64,000 nt of DNA from Amorphophallus konjac (GCA_022559845.1 CM040126.1:123232886-123296885), one strand, 5' to 3'. Shown: positions 11,709-24,137, numbered from the stretch's first letter. Notes: generated by a model from the letters alone, not told the origin. A program made the numbers and translations.

Positions 11709-12753
11709 AGTCAGAAAATATTAGGAATATTTTCAGTGTCAACAGCATGTCAACATTTCTTATAAAGGCTTATCAAGAAAATAATGAGATCATTAATCAA
11801 TTGGAGGAAATCCATCAGGTATTAAGATCTGATGTTTGCTTAACTTTGATGTTTGGTTTCAGTGCAAATACATCATCTAACCCTGTTAGATGCATAATAT
11901 GTAGGGGCTTCTGAGAAGAACAGAGCATGAGAGGAATAACCTTAAAAGGAATTTTCTGCCTACACTGGGAAATTTCAATTTATCTCTAGTCAGAACATTG
12001 GCTACTACCTGTTGCATGTTCAGGTCCGAGATTTTGTGTGCTAAGCCAGGGATTGACTGTTGGTTGGAGTCTCTTCCTTTGTTTGATAAAAATAGCTTAC
12101 TTCTAGATATGGAATTGCTTCAGGAGTTATCAAGAAGCAGTTTTCTCGATTCTCATGAACTCTTTGAGGTAATCATTCTATCTTTTTGAAAATATTTGGT
12201 ACCAGTTGTTTATAAACTAATAGAAAAAAGATGACAGAGAAGGAAGAGATGTATATATATTCTTTATATCTTATGAGGTGAATGATACTTTAGACAAGAT
12301 GCACAAGTATGCTTAGTGTTTTTGTTGATGCAATCGTGGAGGTGAAATTGAAGAGTCATACATAACATGTAACTGGACCATTGGGTATTCTTAAAACCTC
12401 TCATTCTTTTGTTGTGTTGGTCTGAAGATAGTTTCCATATATATATTTTTTTCTTTGACATTACAACTCTAGGAACACTTACATGTTATTCATGAGATGT
12501 GGTTTAACTGGCATTCATCCTTGTGGTATCTCTGCTCTGGACTTCCTAAGGTATGTTCTGAGGTGCTCTCTGCATACCAAAGGAGTATTGTCAGTTGGAT
12601 TTTATTGATGCTAATTTTATTATCAGATGGTTTTTGTTTATGTTAACTATTCTTCATTGCCATCAGTTGCAGAAAATTCTGCAGGTGGCCTGTGATGCGA
12701 CTTGTTTACTTGTCCAGCCAATCAGATTTGCAGCACTTGAGCAGATTCTATAA
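11709..12753 (+). pseudogene. Host-gene exon fragment (at least three phased exons)
   Basis: Four blocks look like plant exons with consensus borders. A: an open block at about 11709-11818 (glutamate/asparagine-rich, ending at a possible GT donor). B: 11990-12168, after TCTCTAG and before GTAATC. C: 12473-12550, after ACTCTAG and before GTATGT. D: 12667-12753, after GCCATCAG. B, C and D join in phase 0. The joined peptide has features of a conserved protein, such as KPGIDCWLESLP in B and MWFNWHSSLWYL in C. Block D ends in TAA with no donor, so the gene is broken there or my exon end is wrong. A very large protein such as midasin is one guess I cannot support further. Whether this is the native locus or a fragment carried by the neighbouring transposon is open. 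Confidence 0.5.
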
Positions 12754-14394
12754 GATCATTTTAGTTTGTAGCCTTGATGGCACTCTTTTTTTGCTTATGT
12801 GCATTTTGTATGTAAATCAATATGTAATTCCCATGTTTCCATGGCTTGCCTTTTCTAATTTATATGATGAGACATATTATTGGTTTTGTACCCTTTCTAT
12901 TCATAAGCAGTTATCTGAATTTTCACCGACTTGATCTTCTTTTATTAAGTGTCTAAAAGAAGCAATGAACATTCAAGTCTATAGATTGTTTAATAGTACA
13001 AGCTTTTGCACTAATATCTTGAACATTTTTATGCTTTCTGAAACTGCATTTGTTGAACTTGTTCCATATTAAAGTTGATGTTTGATTAAATTTGGAACAT
13101 ACGAGATACACATCATATAAGTGGATATGATGCCTACAATTTCAAGATCAGGGTTACATCAAGTAATGTTTTCTTGTTTATGATAGAAATTCATAGTATC
13201 ACATTTTTATTTTGTGAAATTGCTTAACTATGTCTATTCTTTTAGGTGAAATATCTTTTATTTTCGTATGGTGAACAACATGGTTTCTTAGATTAGTTTG
13301 GTTACAGAATGCAACTTGAGTGTCTTGCTCATCTTTGCAGAAGGAAAATCTTCTAGGTCTAAAGACACTTATTTTGTTTTCAAGCCGTAGTGGACTCACC
13401 ACATGTATGGATTCGTTTATAGAACCGCTAATCAAAGAATTATAAACTGAATGCCCACAAGGTATATTGGAGTTTTTACTACTTTTTTCCCTCTCACAAG
13501 TCTTGCCAAATTTTGAAATAGATCCTATCTGCTTATGCATACAGAGCCATTTCTTCTATCAGTATATCTTGACCTCCTTGCTGGGTGTATTTTGTGATTT
13601 TAGTGCAGCTCAATTCACCATGATACATCTGTAAATATTAAATCTCCAATAAGACTGAAATAGTTACCTCTAAGTATTGAATCTCCAATATGCCTGTTTA
13701 GCATATGGATGATCTTATCCACCTAAAAGTTGGAAGCTTCCAAGAGTGGCATTGATTTGAGTGTATCATTTTGATAAGATGGATAGGCGTAGTGAAGTGA
13801 ATTTTATTCTGCCAGCTGCTTAGGTATTTTATCTTAGTGAATGGAAAGTGGCAGATAGTGATGAGAAGTTTACACTCCCTCTCCCCCCCACCTAATAATT
13901 CTCATAGTTGTTAGAACTTTCTAAGTGAGCACAATGCATTGCATTTATTATTCTTTTTCATTCTACAGCTAAAACTTCACAGCATATAGTCCTCACACAC
14001 ATGGAAATGTCAATTTGTCTCAATCTTTCATAAAATTTGTTGGACATAAAACATGAAGCATTGGTCCTACCAATTCAGCGCCCTCTTATCACATTTTCCT
14101 AGTCCCTTCTAATCCTTAGGTAGGACCAAAACAGGGATGAGATATGGTAGAGACCAGATTTACTTTGAGTATATTTTTTTTCTATGGAGAGCACTTGTGG
14201 GACAGATTTACTTTGAGTATATTTTCTTATTTTTGTTTCTTTTTTTCCTCCACATGGTTAATGGCATTGTCTTTAGTTAGGTGTAGTAAATGGTGCTAAT
14301 TGCTTCACACTAAGTCAATGAATGTGAAGATATGAATGGATGCACTATTATAGGTGATGAGAGCATAGATACTAATAGGATTTTTTTTTAAAAA
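12754..14394. other. AT-rich non-coding sequence
   Basis: This resembles plant intron or intergenic DNA, with T-rich tracts and frequent stops in all frames. I see no convincing exon, repeat or RNA gene. A minus open frame at 13199-13540 has no recognisable features. Confidence 0.5.
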
Positions 14395-14847
14395 ATAAAA
14401 CATATTCCTATGATTTTTAATAACCGACGTTAAATCATTTTCTTACGTTTTTGAAAAGGTGATGTTAATCCTTATTCATACGTTTCTTTTACTACGTGAC
14501 CAAAAGTAATACTTACGTTTTTAGAAACGTAGGTACAGCCTCTTATATGCGTGTGTATATATATATTTAACCTACGCTTTTGCTGGAGTATTCCTACGCT
14601 TTCCAAGCGTAGGTATAGGTTGATATCTACCTACGCTTTTTGCTGAACTATTCCTACACTTTGAAAGCGTAGGGATAGGTCAAACTATACCTACGTTTCT
14701 ATGAAACATAGGTATAACCTATAGTCACGCGAGCAAGCGCCACGCTTTGAAAGCGTGGCGCGCAAACGTAGCTAAAGGCTTTACCTACATTTTTTGGACC
14801 TATACCTATGTTTTTAAACGTAGGTAAAGGCCAGTTTTCTTGTAGTG
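14395..14847 (+). mobile_element. CACTA transposon end with subterminal repeats
   Basis: The right end reads, on the minus strand, CACTACAAGAAAACTGGCC, a classic CACTA/En-Spm terminal inverted repeat. Inside it lie many copies of CCTACGCTTT or TACGTTT in both orientations, several paired as near-perfect hairpins (for example CCTACGCTTT/AAGCGTAGG at about 14605-14625). CACTA elements carry such subterminal transposase-binding repeats. No matching second terminus with a 3-base target duplication was found, so this may be a lone end. Transposase coding is absent. Confidence 0.7.
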
Positions 14848-16480
14848 TCAGTGCACTTCTTGCATTCAACATATACCAAGTCAGTGCTGTAGATGTGAAA
14901 AATGTGGATGTGTATATGCGTGCCGATCCCACAAATCACATGAATAAGCATGAAGGCATATGTTCACCAATCAAGTGAATAACATGAATATGTGACTATG
15001 TGAAGATGGTAGCATGATCATACAATCATTAAAAAGGCGACAAAGGATGTAGAAGAATACTGTGATCGCCACCAAGGAATAACAACGCCAAAGGATATGA
15101 AATATTATGTACGTTGTGTACCTTGGAAAAAGAGGATGATCGCGCTCAATATCAAGATGCGGGGATTTGTGGATTACCTCTCCTCGCCTTCCAGCCGGCT
15201 AGAAGGTAAGGGCCTCACTTTCCATGCTTTCCTGCAAAACAAACACAAAATAAGATGCAAAACCCATTAGAAAATGCTAAGTGTAGAAATCTACCCAAGT
15301 GCATAAAGTAGCATGAAAGATTTAGGGCAAACTCACCAGGGAGGGTTTTTAACCCCTATGGAAGGGTGCAAACAATAGGTGTGTATATTGTGATGAGATT
15401 AACATGAAGAAATTGATTTAATATGCCATGATGAACATAGATAAACAAGGTGTAAAAGTGCATGTCGCAAGAAAAACTGTGCAAACAGTGTAAAGTGGGT
15501 GCAAAGACTAATGCAAATAGTAGGGCAAACAATGTCCAAATGGGGAGAAATTTGAATGACAGAAGACTTGAGTGTTGTGAAGAAGTAGGAACAAGAATCA
15601 CTCCAAAAGGAGGTCGAGACAGAAAATTATGACACCGGAGTGGCAAAAAAATGTGGACTGTGTAGAAAATTCAGAACAGTGCACAAAATGGACTCAAAAA
15701 ATGATGAATATCTCACAAGATAGGACACCAAAAGAGGAAAGAGTGGATGCTATGGAAAGGTGAGAATGTTGTGGTGAAACTAGAGCAAAAAGTAGGGTTT
15801 AAAACGGGGAAGAGACCAGTGAAAAGTGGGGTGAAAAACACAAGAAAATAGAGGGGTGCAGAACATGGGAGAAAATTGACTGTGTAAAAATAGAATGAAA
15901 GTGCAAGACTCATGGACAAAAACATGCATGAAGATGAAAAGGTAATGAGCCCAAAACCAAGGAACACAAAGATTATACTTCCCTCTAGAGCCTTGAGTTG
16001 AAAGGACGGATCAAGAGTGCCCCACGGCCTCGCACCGGCGACGCAAACATGCCCCTGTCGCAAGAAATCTGAGTTTCAGCAAAGTGCAGAACAGTGTGGT
16101 GAAACCTCAAAAGTTGGGACTTGAAAGAGGGGGAAAAGATATGAGAAATAAGGCAAACATATAATCAATGTGAAGCTAATACTCCCCTCTTCAAGATGGA
16201 GTTGAGGGATGACAAAAAGGATGAAGCATGACTTCGCCCCGGCTTGATGAACATGCTCCCGTCGTGGACTTCGTAGTAGAAATCAGCAAACTGTGATGAT
16301 TTACCAAAAGTAGGGGCGAAGTTGAGAGGGCAAACGTTGATGAAATTGAGCAAATAAGGAACCAAAACAAAGCTTATACTTCCTTCTTCATGCTAGAGTT
16401 GAAGGAGGATGAAGACAATTCGGAATGGCTTCACCGTCGCCTTGAAAACACGCCCCCGTCGCATAGGAAATCTAGGCAGG

Positions 16481-16488
16481 TTTATATA
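16481..16488 (-). promoter_or_regulatory. Solo LTR TATA box
   Basis: The minus strand reads CTATATAAACC. A related box (CATATAAAC) occupies the matching place in the other copy at 61584-61591, which supports a promoter role. Confidence 0.45.
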
Positions 16489-16908
16489 GAAAAGTGGTGA
16501 AACCCCCAACTTTCTCTCACGATTCTACAAGATAGAGTCTACCAAATCTCGAGATCTCTGAATCATTCTCGAGATAATAGTCAAGATAAGACATAGGAGA
16601 AAATGGGACTCTTTTTGGTGGAAGGATCTGGAAGATATTCCGCCGCAAGAAGGGCCCGGAGCCTAATCTGACAGAATTTCTGTTGGTCAAAAATTCATAA
16701 AACCTGATATTGCTGCCACGATTCCAGGATATATAACTCATGAAAATTTGATTTCTATGATAGAATTCAAGATAATACAAAGGGCAAGAGATAGCAACAA
16801 ACGGGAGTCAATTCTGAGTTGTATTCCAAAAGTTATGGCCGCCGCAAGAAGGCCCGTCGCGTAGGTTTATGGAGATAAGAGTCCAAAGCAGGCTGGACTC
16901 TTATTGGC

Positions 16909-16982
16909 TTAACGGTCGGTCAACAGACCGTTAAGGAGTAAACGGTCGTCGACCGACCATTTGCAATAATAAATGGCCATTT
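16909..16982. repeat. Inverted-repeat cluster in solo LTR
   Basis: A perfect nine-base stem TTAACGGTC/GACCGTTAA with an eight-base loop (16909-16934) is followed by AAACGGTC/GACCG and the palindrome AAATGGCCATTT (16971-16982). The second LTR copy has CCTAGCGGT/ACCGCTAGG (62145-62172) and related units. Confidence 0.85.
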
Positions 16983-17811
16983 GCACGACCGTTTAGGGTA
17001 GACCTTGCGCAACTTTGGAAATTGGATCATATCTCCCAAACAATGCAGAATTAGCGAAAGTGGTAGAAGAAGAAATTGTAGATAACTCAAAAATGAACAA
17101 TTTTTATGAATAAAGTAAGATGAGAAAATGATCAGAAGAGAGAGAAAATATGACGAGAACAGAGAGGAAAAATACTGGGACGTAGGTGAACAGTGTAGTC
17201 TGCCAGAAAAATGCAAATAACTTGAAATCGGTGGAAAACTGGCCAATGACGTAGAAGAAGAAATTGTAGGAATTTGAAAGATGAACAACTTTAATGAAGA
17301 GTACATTTTAAATAGAGGAATAGAAGGGGATGAAAAAGGTGCCGCATTTAGAACTGTGCAACGAAGAGGGCCGAATGCTTGATGGAGAGTCGACCAAAAT
17401 GGGCCGCAAGCTGACTTGGAAGCCAGAAGGTGATAAGATAGGCTCCATGGCTCTAAGAAATCATGATCTCTAAGGCTCAAAGGGAATGAAACAATGAAAT
17501 GGGCTCGAAACCCATCCAAGGAAGGCTCCAAAATAATGGGTAATTTGGGACATCAAAAATGATGAATAAGAGAAATGACGTAACTTGCGGGTTAAAAACG
17601 GGTGTCAACAAGTGCATGTTCATGTGTGATGTTGAAACTAGTCAGTGCACATCTCTCTTACAGCATATCTAAGTTAGTACAAATTTTTCTATCATATAAT
17701 TACAAAGTGTTTGATGAAATGTCTTCACTCTAATGACAGAAACTTTACCGTAAAAAGGTCCAAGCGGACCAGGATCAGATTCTCCTGAGACTTAAGTGAA
17801 GCACGTGGTTC

Positions 17812-17900
17812 TAGATTTCTCTATGCTTATGAGTGGCACGTAATCCAAGGGGAGCATCTTCTGCCACGTGGATCAACATTCTATCTGCACCTGACACGTG
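17812..17900 (+). promoter_or_regulatory. G-box cluster of the diverged copia LTR
   Basis: CACGTG occurs at 17812, 17865 and 17895, with a CACGTA variant at 17837. They lie about 75-170 bases upstream of a TATA-like TATACAAA (17975-17982). CACGTG is the core bound by plant bZIP and bHLH factors. The same cluster occurs in both LTRs of the complete copia element. Confidence 0.65.
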
Positions 17901-18364
17901 GCTTCTTTGGAAAAGGCGGGAATGAGCTCTCCACACGCCCAAGGCGTGAGCTCATGGGACCCTGCCCAATGCCTTATACAAAGGCCTCTTCTGCGATCAA
18001 AGAAATTCAACATCACAATGGAGAAGATAAAAAGAGTAGAAGGCTGAGAAGAAGAGAGAATAGCTAGAGAGTGAAAAAAGAGAGCATGTGTTCGAGCAGA
18101 AGAAAGTAAAGAGAAGAAAAAGAAAGAGGAAAAGAGAGTTCAGAGAATAAGACCGTGAGAAGAAGGGCGAGTGTGCAGTCTGTGGCGATAGTGAAGATCT
18201 GTTCATATCTTGACTCGTGGATCAAATCCAGAGTCATTGTGCTCCTTGGAGCTACATTCTGTTTGTCCTTTGTTTTTGTCTTTTTGTTTGTTCTTTTCAT
18301 TTACCATTAGTGTTTTTTGATTCCCTGTTTGGGTATCGAGTTCCTCCTGTGTGTTCAGGAGAAG

Positions 18365-18629
18365 GGAGATTTGGTCTCCGGTTATGGGCAACTGGGTGTT
18401 GCTCACGGTTCCTCCTGAGGATTCAGGAGAAGGGAGTTTCATCTCCGGTTTCCTCTGGGTTTCATAGGAAGGGAGACTTGGGTCTCCGGTTGTGAGTGGC
18501 TGGGTGTCACTCACGGGTTCCCCTTCGGTTTGGAGGAATCGAAGAGAGGATTGCTCCTCCGGTTGCGAGCAACTGGGTGTTGCTCACGGTTCCTTCTACG
18601 GTAGCAGGAGAAGGGAGAGTTGGACTCTC
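18365..18629 (+). repeat. Hairpin chain in copia LTR transcribed leader
   Basis: Tandem units alternate two kinds of hairpin. One is GGAGA-5-TCTCC type (18365-18379, 18433-18446, 18471-18487, 18614-18629). The other is GAGCAAC-5-GTTGCTC type (18388-18402, 18492-18514, 18567-18585). They lie downstream of the TATA box, so they would be in the RNA leader. Confidence 0.8.
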
Positions 18630-19282
18630 TGGTTACTACAGTAGTAGTAGTTGCTGATCTTGTGGGTAGCAAGATTAGGTCGAGGGATTTGTTTTCCTCA
18701 GTTTCAAGCTGTTTGGCAGTATCTATTGCAGACTAAGTCTACTTCTTACTTTGGCAAGGGAATCCTCACTCGGTTTGAGTGAGGGGTGGATGTAGGCGGA
18801 CTGGTGTCTGGCCGAATCACCTAAAAATCTATTGTGACGTGGTTTGCCTTGTGCGTTTGCCGATTGTCTTCTACCTCCTTCAAAGGCACTATTGATTGCA
18901 CCTTTGAATACTGGCTAGTTGTTTTGTTTTCTGTGAGCTGAGTTGTTGCAATTAGCTTCGTTGTCTAGCACGCTGTGCTCTTGATCATATGCATCTAATC
19001 TGATCCTTCCAAAGGTGTTTCTGTGGTGAACACTCAAGATTGAGTGAGTGGGTTTCATAGCAGTAGTCCTTAGCTATAGTCTTCTTATTACTGAATTCAC
19101 ATTGTATCTAATGCTTTCTTAGTGCTCGAGAGTGAGCCTCAATAGAACATCCGTTTAGATTGTGTCATTTGGTTTTATTTCCTTTCTCTTCACGAGTTTC
19201 ATTTCCAGAGAGCATAGTTTTAATTGGGTGTATTTGTTGAAAGATCCATTCACCCCCCCTCTGGATCCATATCTGAGCGCCA

Positions 19283-21590
19283 TCGTTTCTATCACAAAGA
19301 AGAGCATGAAGAGCAATTGAAGATGGCGTTACAGATTCTTAGGGACCATCAATTATATGCAAAGTTCAGTAAGTGTGAGTTTTGGTTGCAAGAAGTATCT
19401 TTTCTGGGTCATATCATTACTAAATATGGTATTGCAGTAGACCCCTCTAAAGTAGAGGCAGTGACGAATTGGGATAGGCCTGTAAATGTAACTGAAGTTA
19501 GAAGTTTTCTAGGCCTAGTAGGTTATTATCGGAGATTCATTAAAGATTTCTCCAAGATTGCAGTACCTTTGACTAGGTTGACCCGTAGGGAGAATCGGTT
19601 TGAGTGGTCGGAAGATTGTGAAAAGAGTTTCCAGACTCTGAAGGAATGTTTGACAACTACCCCTGTGCTGGCTTTGCCCTCTGGAGAAGGAGGTTTTGAA
19701 GTATATACAGATTCCTCGGGTATTGGCTTAGGCTGTGTGTTGATGTAGCATGGTAAGGTAATAGCACATTCATCTAGGCAGTTGAGGAAGCATGAAGAGA
19801 ACTACCTTGTCCATGACTTAGAGCTGGCTATAGTGGTGTTTGCCTTAAAGATTTGGAGGCACTACTTGTATGGAGAGACCTTTATTGTATTTTCTGATCA
19901 TAAGAGCTTGAAGTATTTGTTCTCCCAAAAAGAGCTTAACAGGAGGCAGAGGAGATGGCTCGAGTATCTAAAGATTTTGACTTCTCCATTGAGTATCATC
20001 CCAGGAAGGGGAATGTAGTGGCTGATGCTTTGAGCCGGAAGCTGATGGCTAAGTTGTCGAGTCTTATGCTACAAGAGTGGAGGATGTTGGAACACTTAGC
20101 CGGTTTAGACCTTAATGTTGGTGAGAAGAAAGATCGGGTGATGATCGCCCAGGTTCAGCTTCATCCAGAGCTATTAAATGAGATCAAGACTTTGCAAGAT
20201 AATGACCCATTGCTGGTAGAGATCAAAGAAAACTTGAATAGTCGACCAGATTTTCTGTTGGCCAATGATGGTAGATTATTATTCCGGGGAATAACTTGTG
20301 TCCCCGATTCAGTTGAAGTGAAGAGCAAGATCCTTGAAGAAGCCCATAGGTCCAAGTACACTATCCATCCTGGAGCTATTAAGATGTATCAGGACTTGAA
20401 GAGGACCTTTTGGTGGCCGAGCATGAAGAGAGAAGTGGCTGAATTTGTGAGCAGATGCTTAGTATGTCAGCAAGTGAAGGCTGAACATTTTAGACTTGCT
20501 GGGATGTTAAAGCCTCTCGAAATACCACAATGGAAGTGGGAGAGCATCGGCATGGATTTCATCATGGGTTTACCTAGAACTCGTGGCGGGTTCGATGCGA
20601 TTTGGGTAATTATCAGCCGACTGATGAAGTCTGCGCACTTCTTATCCATTAAGTCCAAATGGACAGTAGACGTGATGGCTGCTTTATACATGAAGGAGGT
20701 AGTGAGATTGCATGGAGTGCCTGTGAATATTGTGTCTGACAGAGACCCCAGGTTTACATCTTATTTTTTGGAAAGGATTGCAGGAATCCTTGGGAACCCG
20801 TCTGAATTTCAATACTACCTTTCATCCTCAGACCGACGGGTAGACAGAGAGTACGAACCAGATTATAGAAGACATGTTAAGGGATTGCATGATTGACTTC
20901 GGTGGTAGCTGGCATGAGCATTTAGCCCTGATTGAATTCGCTTACAACAACAGTTACCAGTCCAGTATTCAGATGGCACCGTTCGAGGCTCTATATGGAA
21001 TAAGTTGTTGATCCCCTCTGTGCTGGGATGAGGTAGGCAAGAAGCAATGACTCGGACCAGATCTTATTTCAGAGTCATCGAAGAATATTTAGATTATCAG
21101 AGATCATCTGCAAGTTGCACAACCAAGGCACAAGAGGTATGCGGATAACAAAAGAAGAGATTTGGAATTCAAGGTTGGTGAATATGTATTCTTGAAAGTC
21201 TCACCTATGAGAGGAGTTTGAAGGTTTGGAATTCGTGGCAAGCTAAGTCCGAGATTTGTTGGTCCGTTTGAAATTCTGGAAAGAGTTGGGGAAGTTGCCT
21301 ACATATTGGCATTGCCGCCCTAGTTGTCTGGCGTGCATAATGTTTTCCATGTGTCCATGCTACGAAAGTACGTGTACGACCCCTCGCATATCATTCAGTA
21401 CGCGGACCTAGAGCTGAAAGAGGATCTATCCTATGAAGAGAAGCCTATCAAGATTCTCGACCGAAAGCAGCAGCAACTCAGGAATCGGTCAATATCGATG
21501 GTCAAAGTCCAGTGGAGTAGGCGTGGAACAGAAGAAGCCACGTGGGAGTCAGAAGAAGCGATCAGGAAGCAGTATCCCGATTTGTTCTAA
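19283..21590 (+). pseudogene. G2 pol, 5'-truncated and decayed (Tekay/Del)
   Basis: It begins inside RT, just past the catalytic aspartates, and runs through RNase H (TDSSGIGLG, near 19710), the integrase zinc finger (20337-20480), the integrase core and a C-terminal chromodomain ending at 21590. Similarity to G1 is close throughout. Breaks include TAG at 19746, a frameshift near 19970, a frameshift near 20790 inside the integrase core, and stops at 21009, 21219 and 21321. Several of these sit where G1 has Gln or Arg, consistent with C-to-T change. The product cannot be functional. The gag, protease and 5' LTR are missing, replaced by the copia LTR. Confidence 0.9.
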
Positions 21591-21653
21591 GGTCAGTAAC
21601 AGTAGTTTTCCCCCGTTTGATAAGTTCAATGAATTTGGAGGGCCAAATTCCTT

Positions 21654-21667
21654 AAAGTGAGGGAGGG
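21654..21667 (+). other. G2 polypurine tract
   Basis: AAAGTGAGGGAGGG abuts the 3' LTR start TGTAGCATCTC. It is nearly the same as the tract of G1. Confidence 0.9.
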
Positions 21668-22629
21668 TGTAGCATCTCAAAATCATTTAATAATAAAATT
21701 GTGTGGCAATCGGGAGTTTTCTTAATATTAAATTGGAATTTCTCTTAGGCTAGTTTTTGACAAATTTATAAAAATATGGAAAATTCATAATCATGTAGGG
21801 GATCAAATTTATAGCTACTTTGCCATCTAAATTGAACCCAATAGAAAATTTGGTTTGGCCCAATTATAGGTTTTCGCTAGAACTCAGAGTTTTGTTAGAA
21901 TGGCCCTTGTCCGACCAAATTTGAGCCATATTCGAGCTCAAATGGGCTCATTTCGGACCCAATCGATCGGCCCTTGATAAAGGCCCATTTTCCCTCTGTC
22001 TCCACGCGTAAACCCTAACCCTAGTCGCCAGATTTTGGAGGATTAGCTCGTTGAATCGGTCAACCGTGAATATCACGTGGAGGACTCTCCTCGTCGATCT
22101 ACAAGCCCATGCTCGACTCTTCTATCAACCCTAACCCTATAAGACGATGCCCAATACTCTCAAGAACCCCCTTTGGTGGTGGTAGCCATTGGTGTGCTCA
22201 TTCGAGGACGGAAACGACGAGTTTAGGAGCGGGTTTTCTCTTCCAGGCTTGAGCATCGGCGTCCTTTCTTCTTCCATTTCAGGTAGGTTCTCCCAGGCCA
22301 AACGTTAATTAACTTATACCATCATGTGTGCCTTCGAGCCCTCTTCACTTTGATATTCAATAGCCTAATTTTTATCTAATATAGCATTAACAATTGGATT
22401 TTGAATCAAGGTATGTCACATTAGGATGTTGGTAGCGTCTGTTTCATCTTATATCGATCTAAAGTTAGGACTTTAGCAGGCTAAATCTCTAATTGAGCAT
22501 GTTATCATGTACGAGTTTTTGTTCTTTTTCTATTGATACCGTTTTGCCCAATTTTGGTTCACCATACTGCACGAATTTTGACTTATAAGCAAGGTGTGTC
22601 GGGGTTCGCCGGAGCCAGGGTGGAAACCC

Positions 22630-23870
22630 TGGTAGCAGTCGCACCAGGGACCGCCGCTTGAAGTAGCGGCCGCCCGACAGACCGTTGTTTCCCCTGTTTT
22701 GAATAGCGGGATAGCGGTCGTTGACTGACCACTACTCCAGGGTAGCGGCCTTCTTCTGACCACCATCAGCGCTCGGGTTACAGACTGATCATTGCATTAT
22801 TCGCTTATAATCTCCTCTGATTAGATAGCATGATTAGGGTAAAAACACACCTAATAACTAGGGTTATATGGAACATCTGAATTTAATTTACCTATGGATC
22901 ATGAATGATGGAATATTACCCTTTTGCTCTTTAAATCATGACTTGTCAATTGTTCCTCTTGCTATAAATAAGTAGTTAATTGTGGCTAAATCTATCCATG
23001 ATTTACATTAAATTGTTGCAACTCTATCACCTGTTGAAATGTTAGTTGATTACTTGTTAAGATTGTTTAATAGTTAGGCCACTCTGGTGGAGTTGACTGA
23101 CCGCTTCGCTCTTGTTTTCCGCATTTCTTAGCCTCAATCTTGTGATAGTTGGGACTCTCCACCGGATACTCCTTCCATCGAACTGGACCACTATTATGAG
23201 ACCTCTACAAGACCCCGCGAGCCCGGGATTCCCACCAGGACGCCAGGCAGGTTGTACCCCCAAAGCCTGAACCAACCGACTTGATCAATTCACGTTTTGG
23301 GCAGACCGAGTCCATGATTGTTCTGCCCTGTTTGATCAGAAGGTGGCCCTGTTGGACTGCTACCTCCAGGTAGTGGCCATGGCGTGACCACCATCTACTT
23401 TCTGACCTGGCCTGTGTGCCATATTGCCTAGTCGACTTATCATGGTTCCAAGTCGACCTAGCCCTGTTCAAGTAGACCTAAGTCTCTTCAATTGACCTAG
23501 GATACGTGGGTTGAACCCTAGTTCGGTCCCATCATGCCTCAGGCAGATTGAGAACCTGTTTAAGTTGACTGAACATTGCTTTCTGATGGACCCAACATGG
23601 TAGCAGTCTTGCTTGGACCGTAACCTTCATATTGTAGCCCTCCATGGACCATTTTCATCTTTGCCCCTCTGTGCGTCGACCTATTGATTCTCTGAGTCGA
23701 CGGTGACCTTATTGATTGTCCACCTGATAGCGGTCTAGGCTGGACCATCATTTCCATGTAGCAGTCTTGTCATGACCGCAACCTTGTTCCAAAACTTGTT
23801 TTCGTGATTCTTGTGTACTGTAGCAGCCATGTCAAGGGTAGCCCTTGGGCTGCAATCTAGTTTCATTCAT
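22630..23870. repeat. Inverted-repeat array in G2 LTR
   Basis: About ten units have a left arm like TAGCGGTC, TAGCAGTC or TAGTGGCC and a right arm like GACCGC, GACCAC or GACCAT. Examples are AGCGGTC-6-TGACCACT near 22700, CCGCCGCTT/AAGTAGCGG near 22650, and units near 23375, 23605, 23730 and 23760. The stem theme matches the solo LTRs at 14888 and 25019. Confidence 0.7.
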
Positions 23871-24137
23871 GATGCCCTTTGTGTGAATCTTGAGTTCCAA
23901 GTCATATTCCTATGACTTCGCCTCAAAATATTAATTGGAATTACACTTGACCTTAGAAATTGTTGGGCCTCCTCTGGAACTGATCAGCAGTGTGAAAACT
24001 GATTTGCATTGACTGTGATTTGATTATGTTTTGATTGATTGGCAACAGTTGAATTGACTATGTTTATTTCATCGCTTACCCTGGTAGCAGTGTATATTTT
24101 GATAAACTTTACTTAGGTCAGAATCATTAGATGGTTA

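Larger units (their letters stand above)
14888..17610 (-). repeat. Solo LTR, TGTTGACACCCG family (2723 bp)
   Basis: On the minus strand it starts TGTTGACACCCG and ends CATCTACA. A five-base target duplication AGTGC flanks it (14883-14887 and 17611-17615), within the GTCAGTGCA repeat of the copia LTR. No internal sequence is present, so it is a solo LTR left by recombination between the two LTRs of one element. A second copy of this family is at 60826-62788. Open frames inside (16920-17531 for example) are not conserved as coding in the second copy. Confidence 0.88.
14848..19282 (+). repeat. Diverged copia LTR (remnant), split by a solo LTR
   Basis: Two parts, 14848-14882 and 17616-19282, form one LTR related to the complete copia element. 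They share the GTCAGTGCA motif, the TTTGATGAAATGTCT segment, the CACGTG cluster, a TATA box, and a tail with GATCCATTCACCCCCCC. The right end near 19282 abuts G2 pol sequence in mid-RT, so either it inserted there or the two were joined by a deletion. Its own start is missing, replaced by the CACTA end. Confidence 0.7.

Noticed and set aside
16920..17531. 203-codon hydrophobic minus frame
   Set aside because: It lies inside a solo LTR and the matching stretch of the second copy (62160-62640) is not open.
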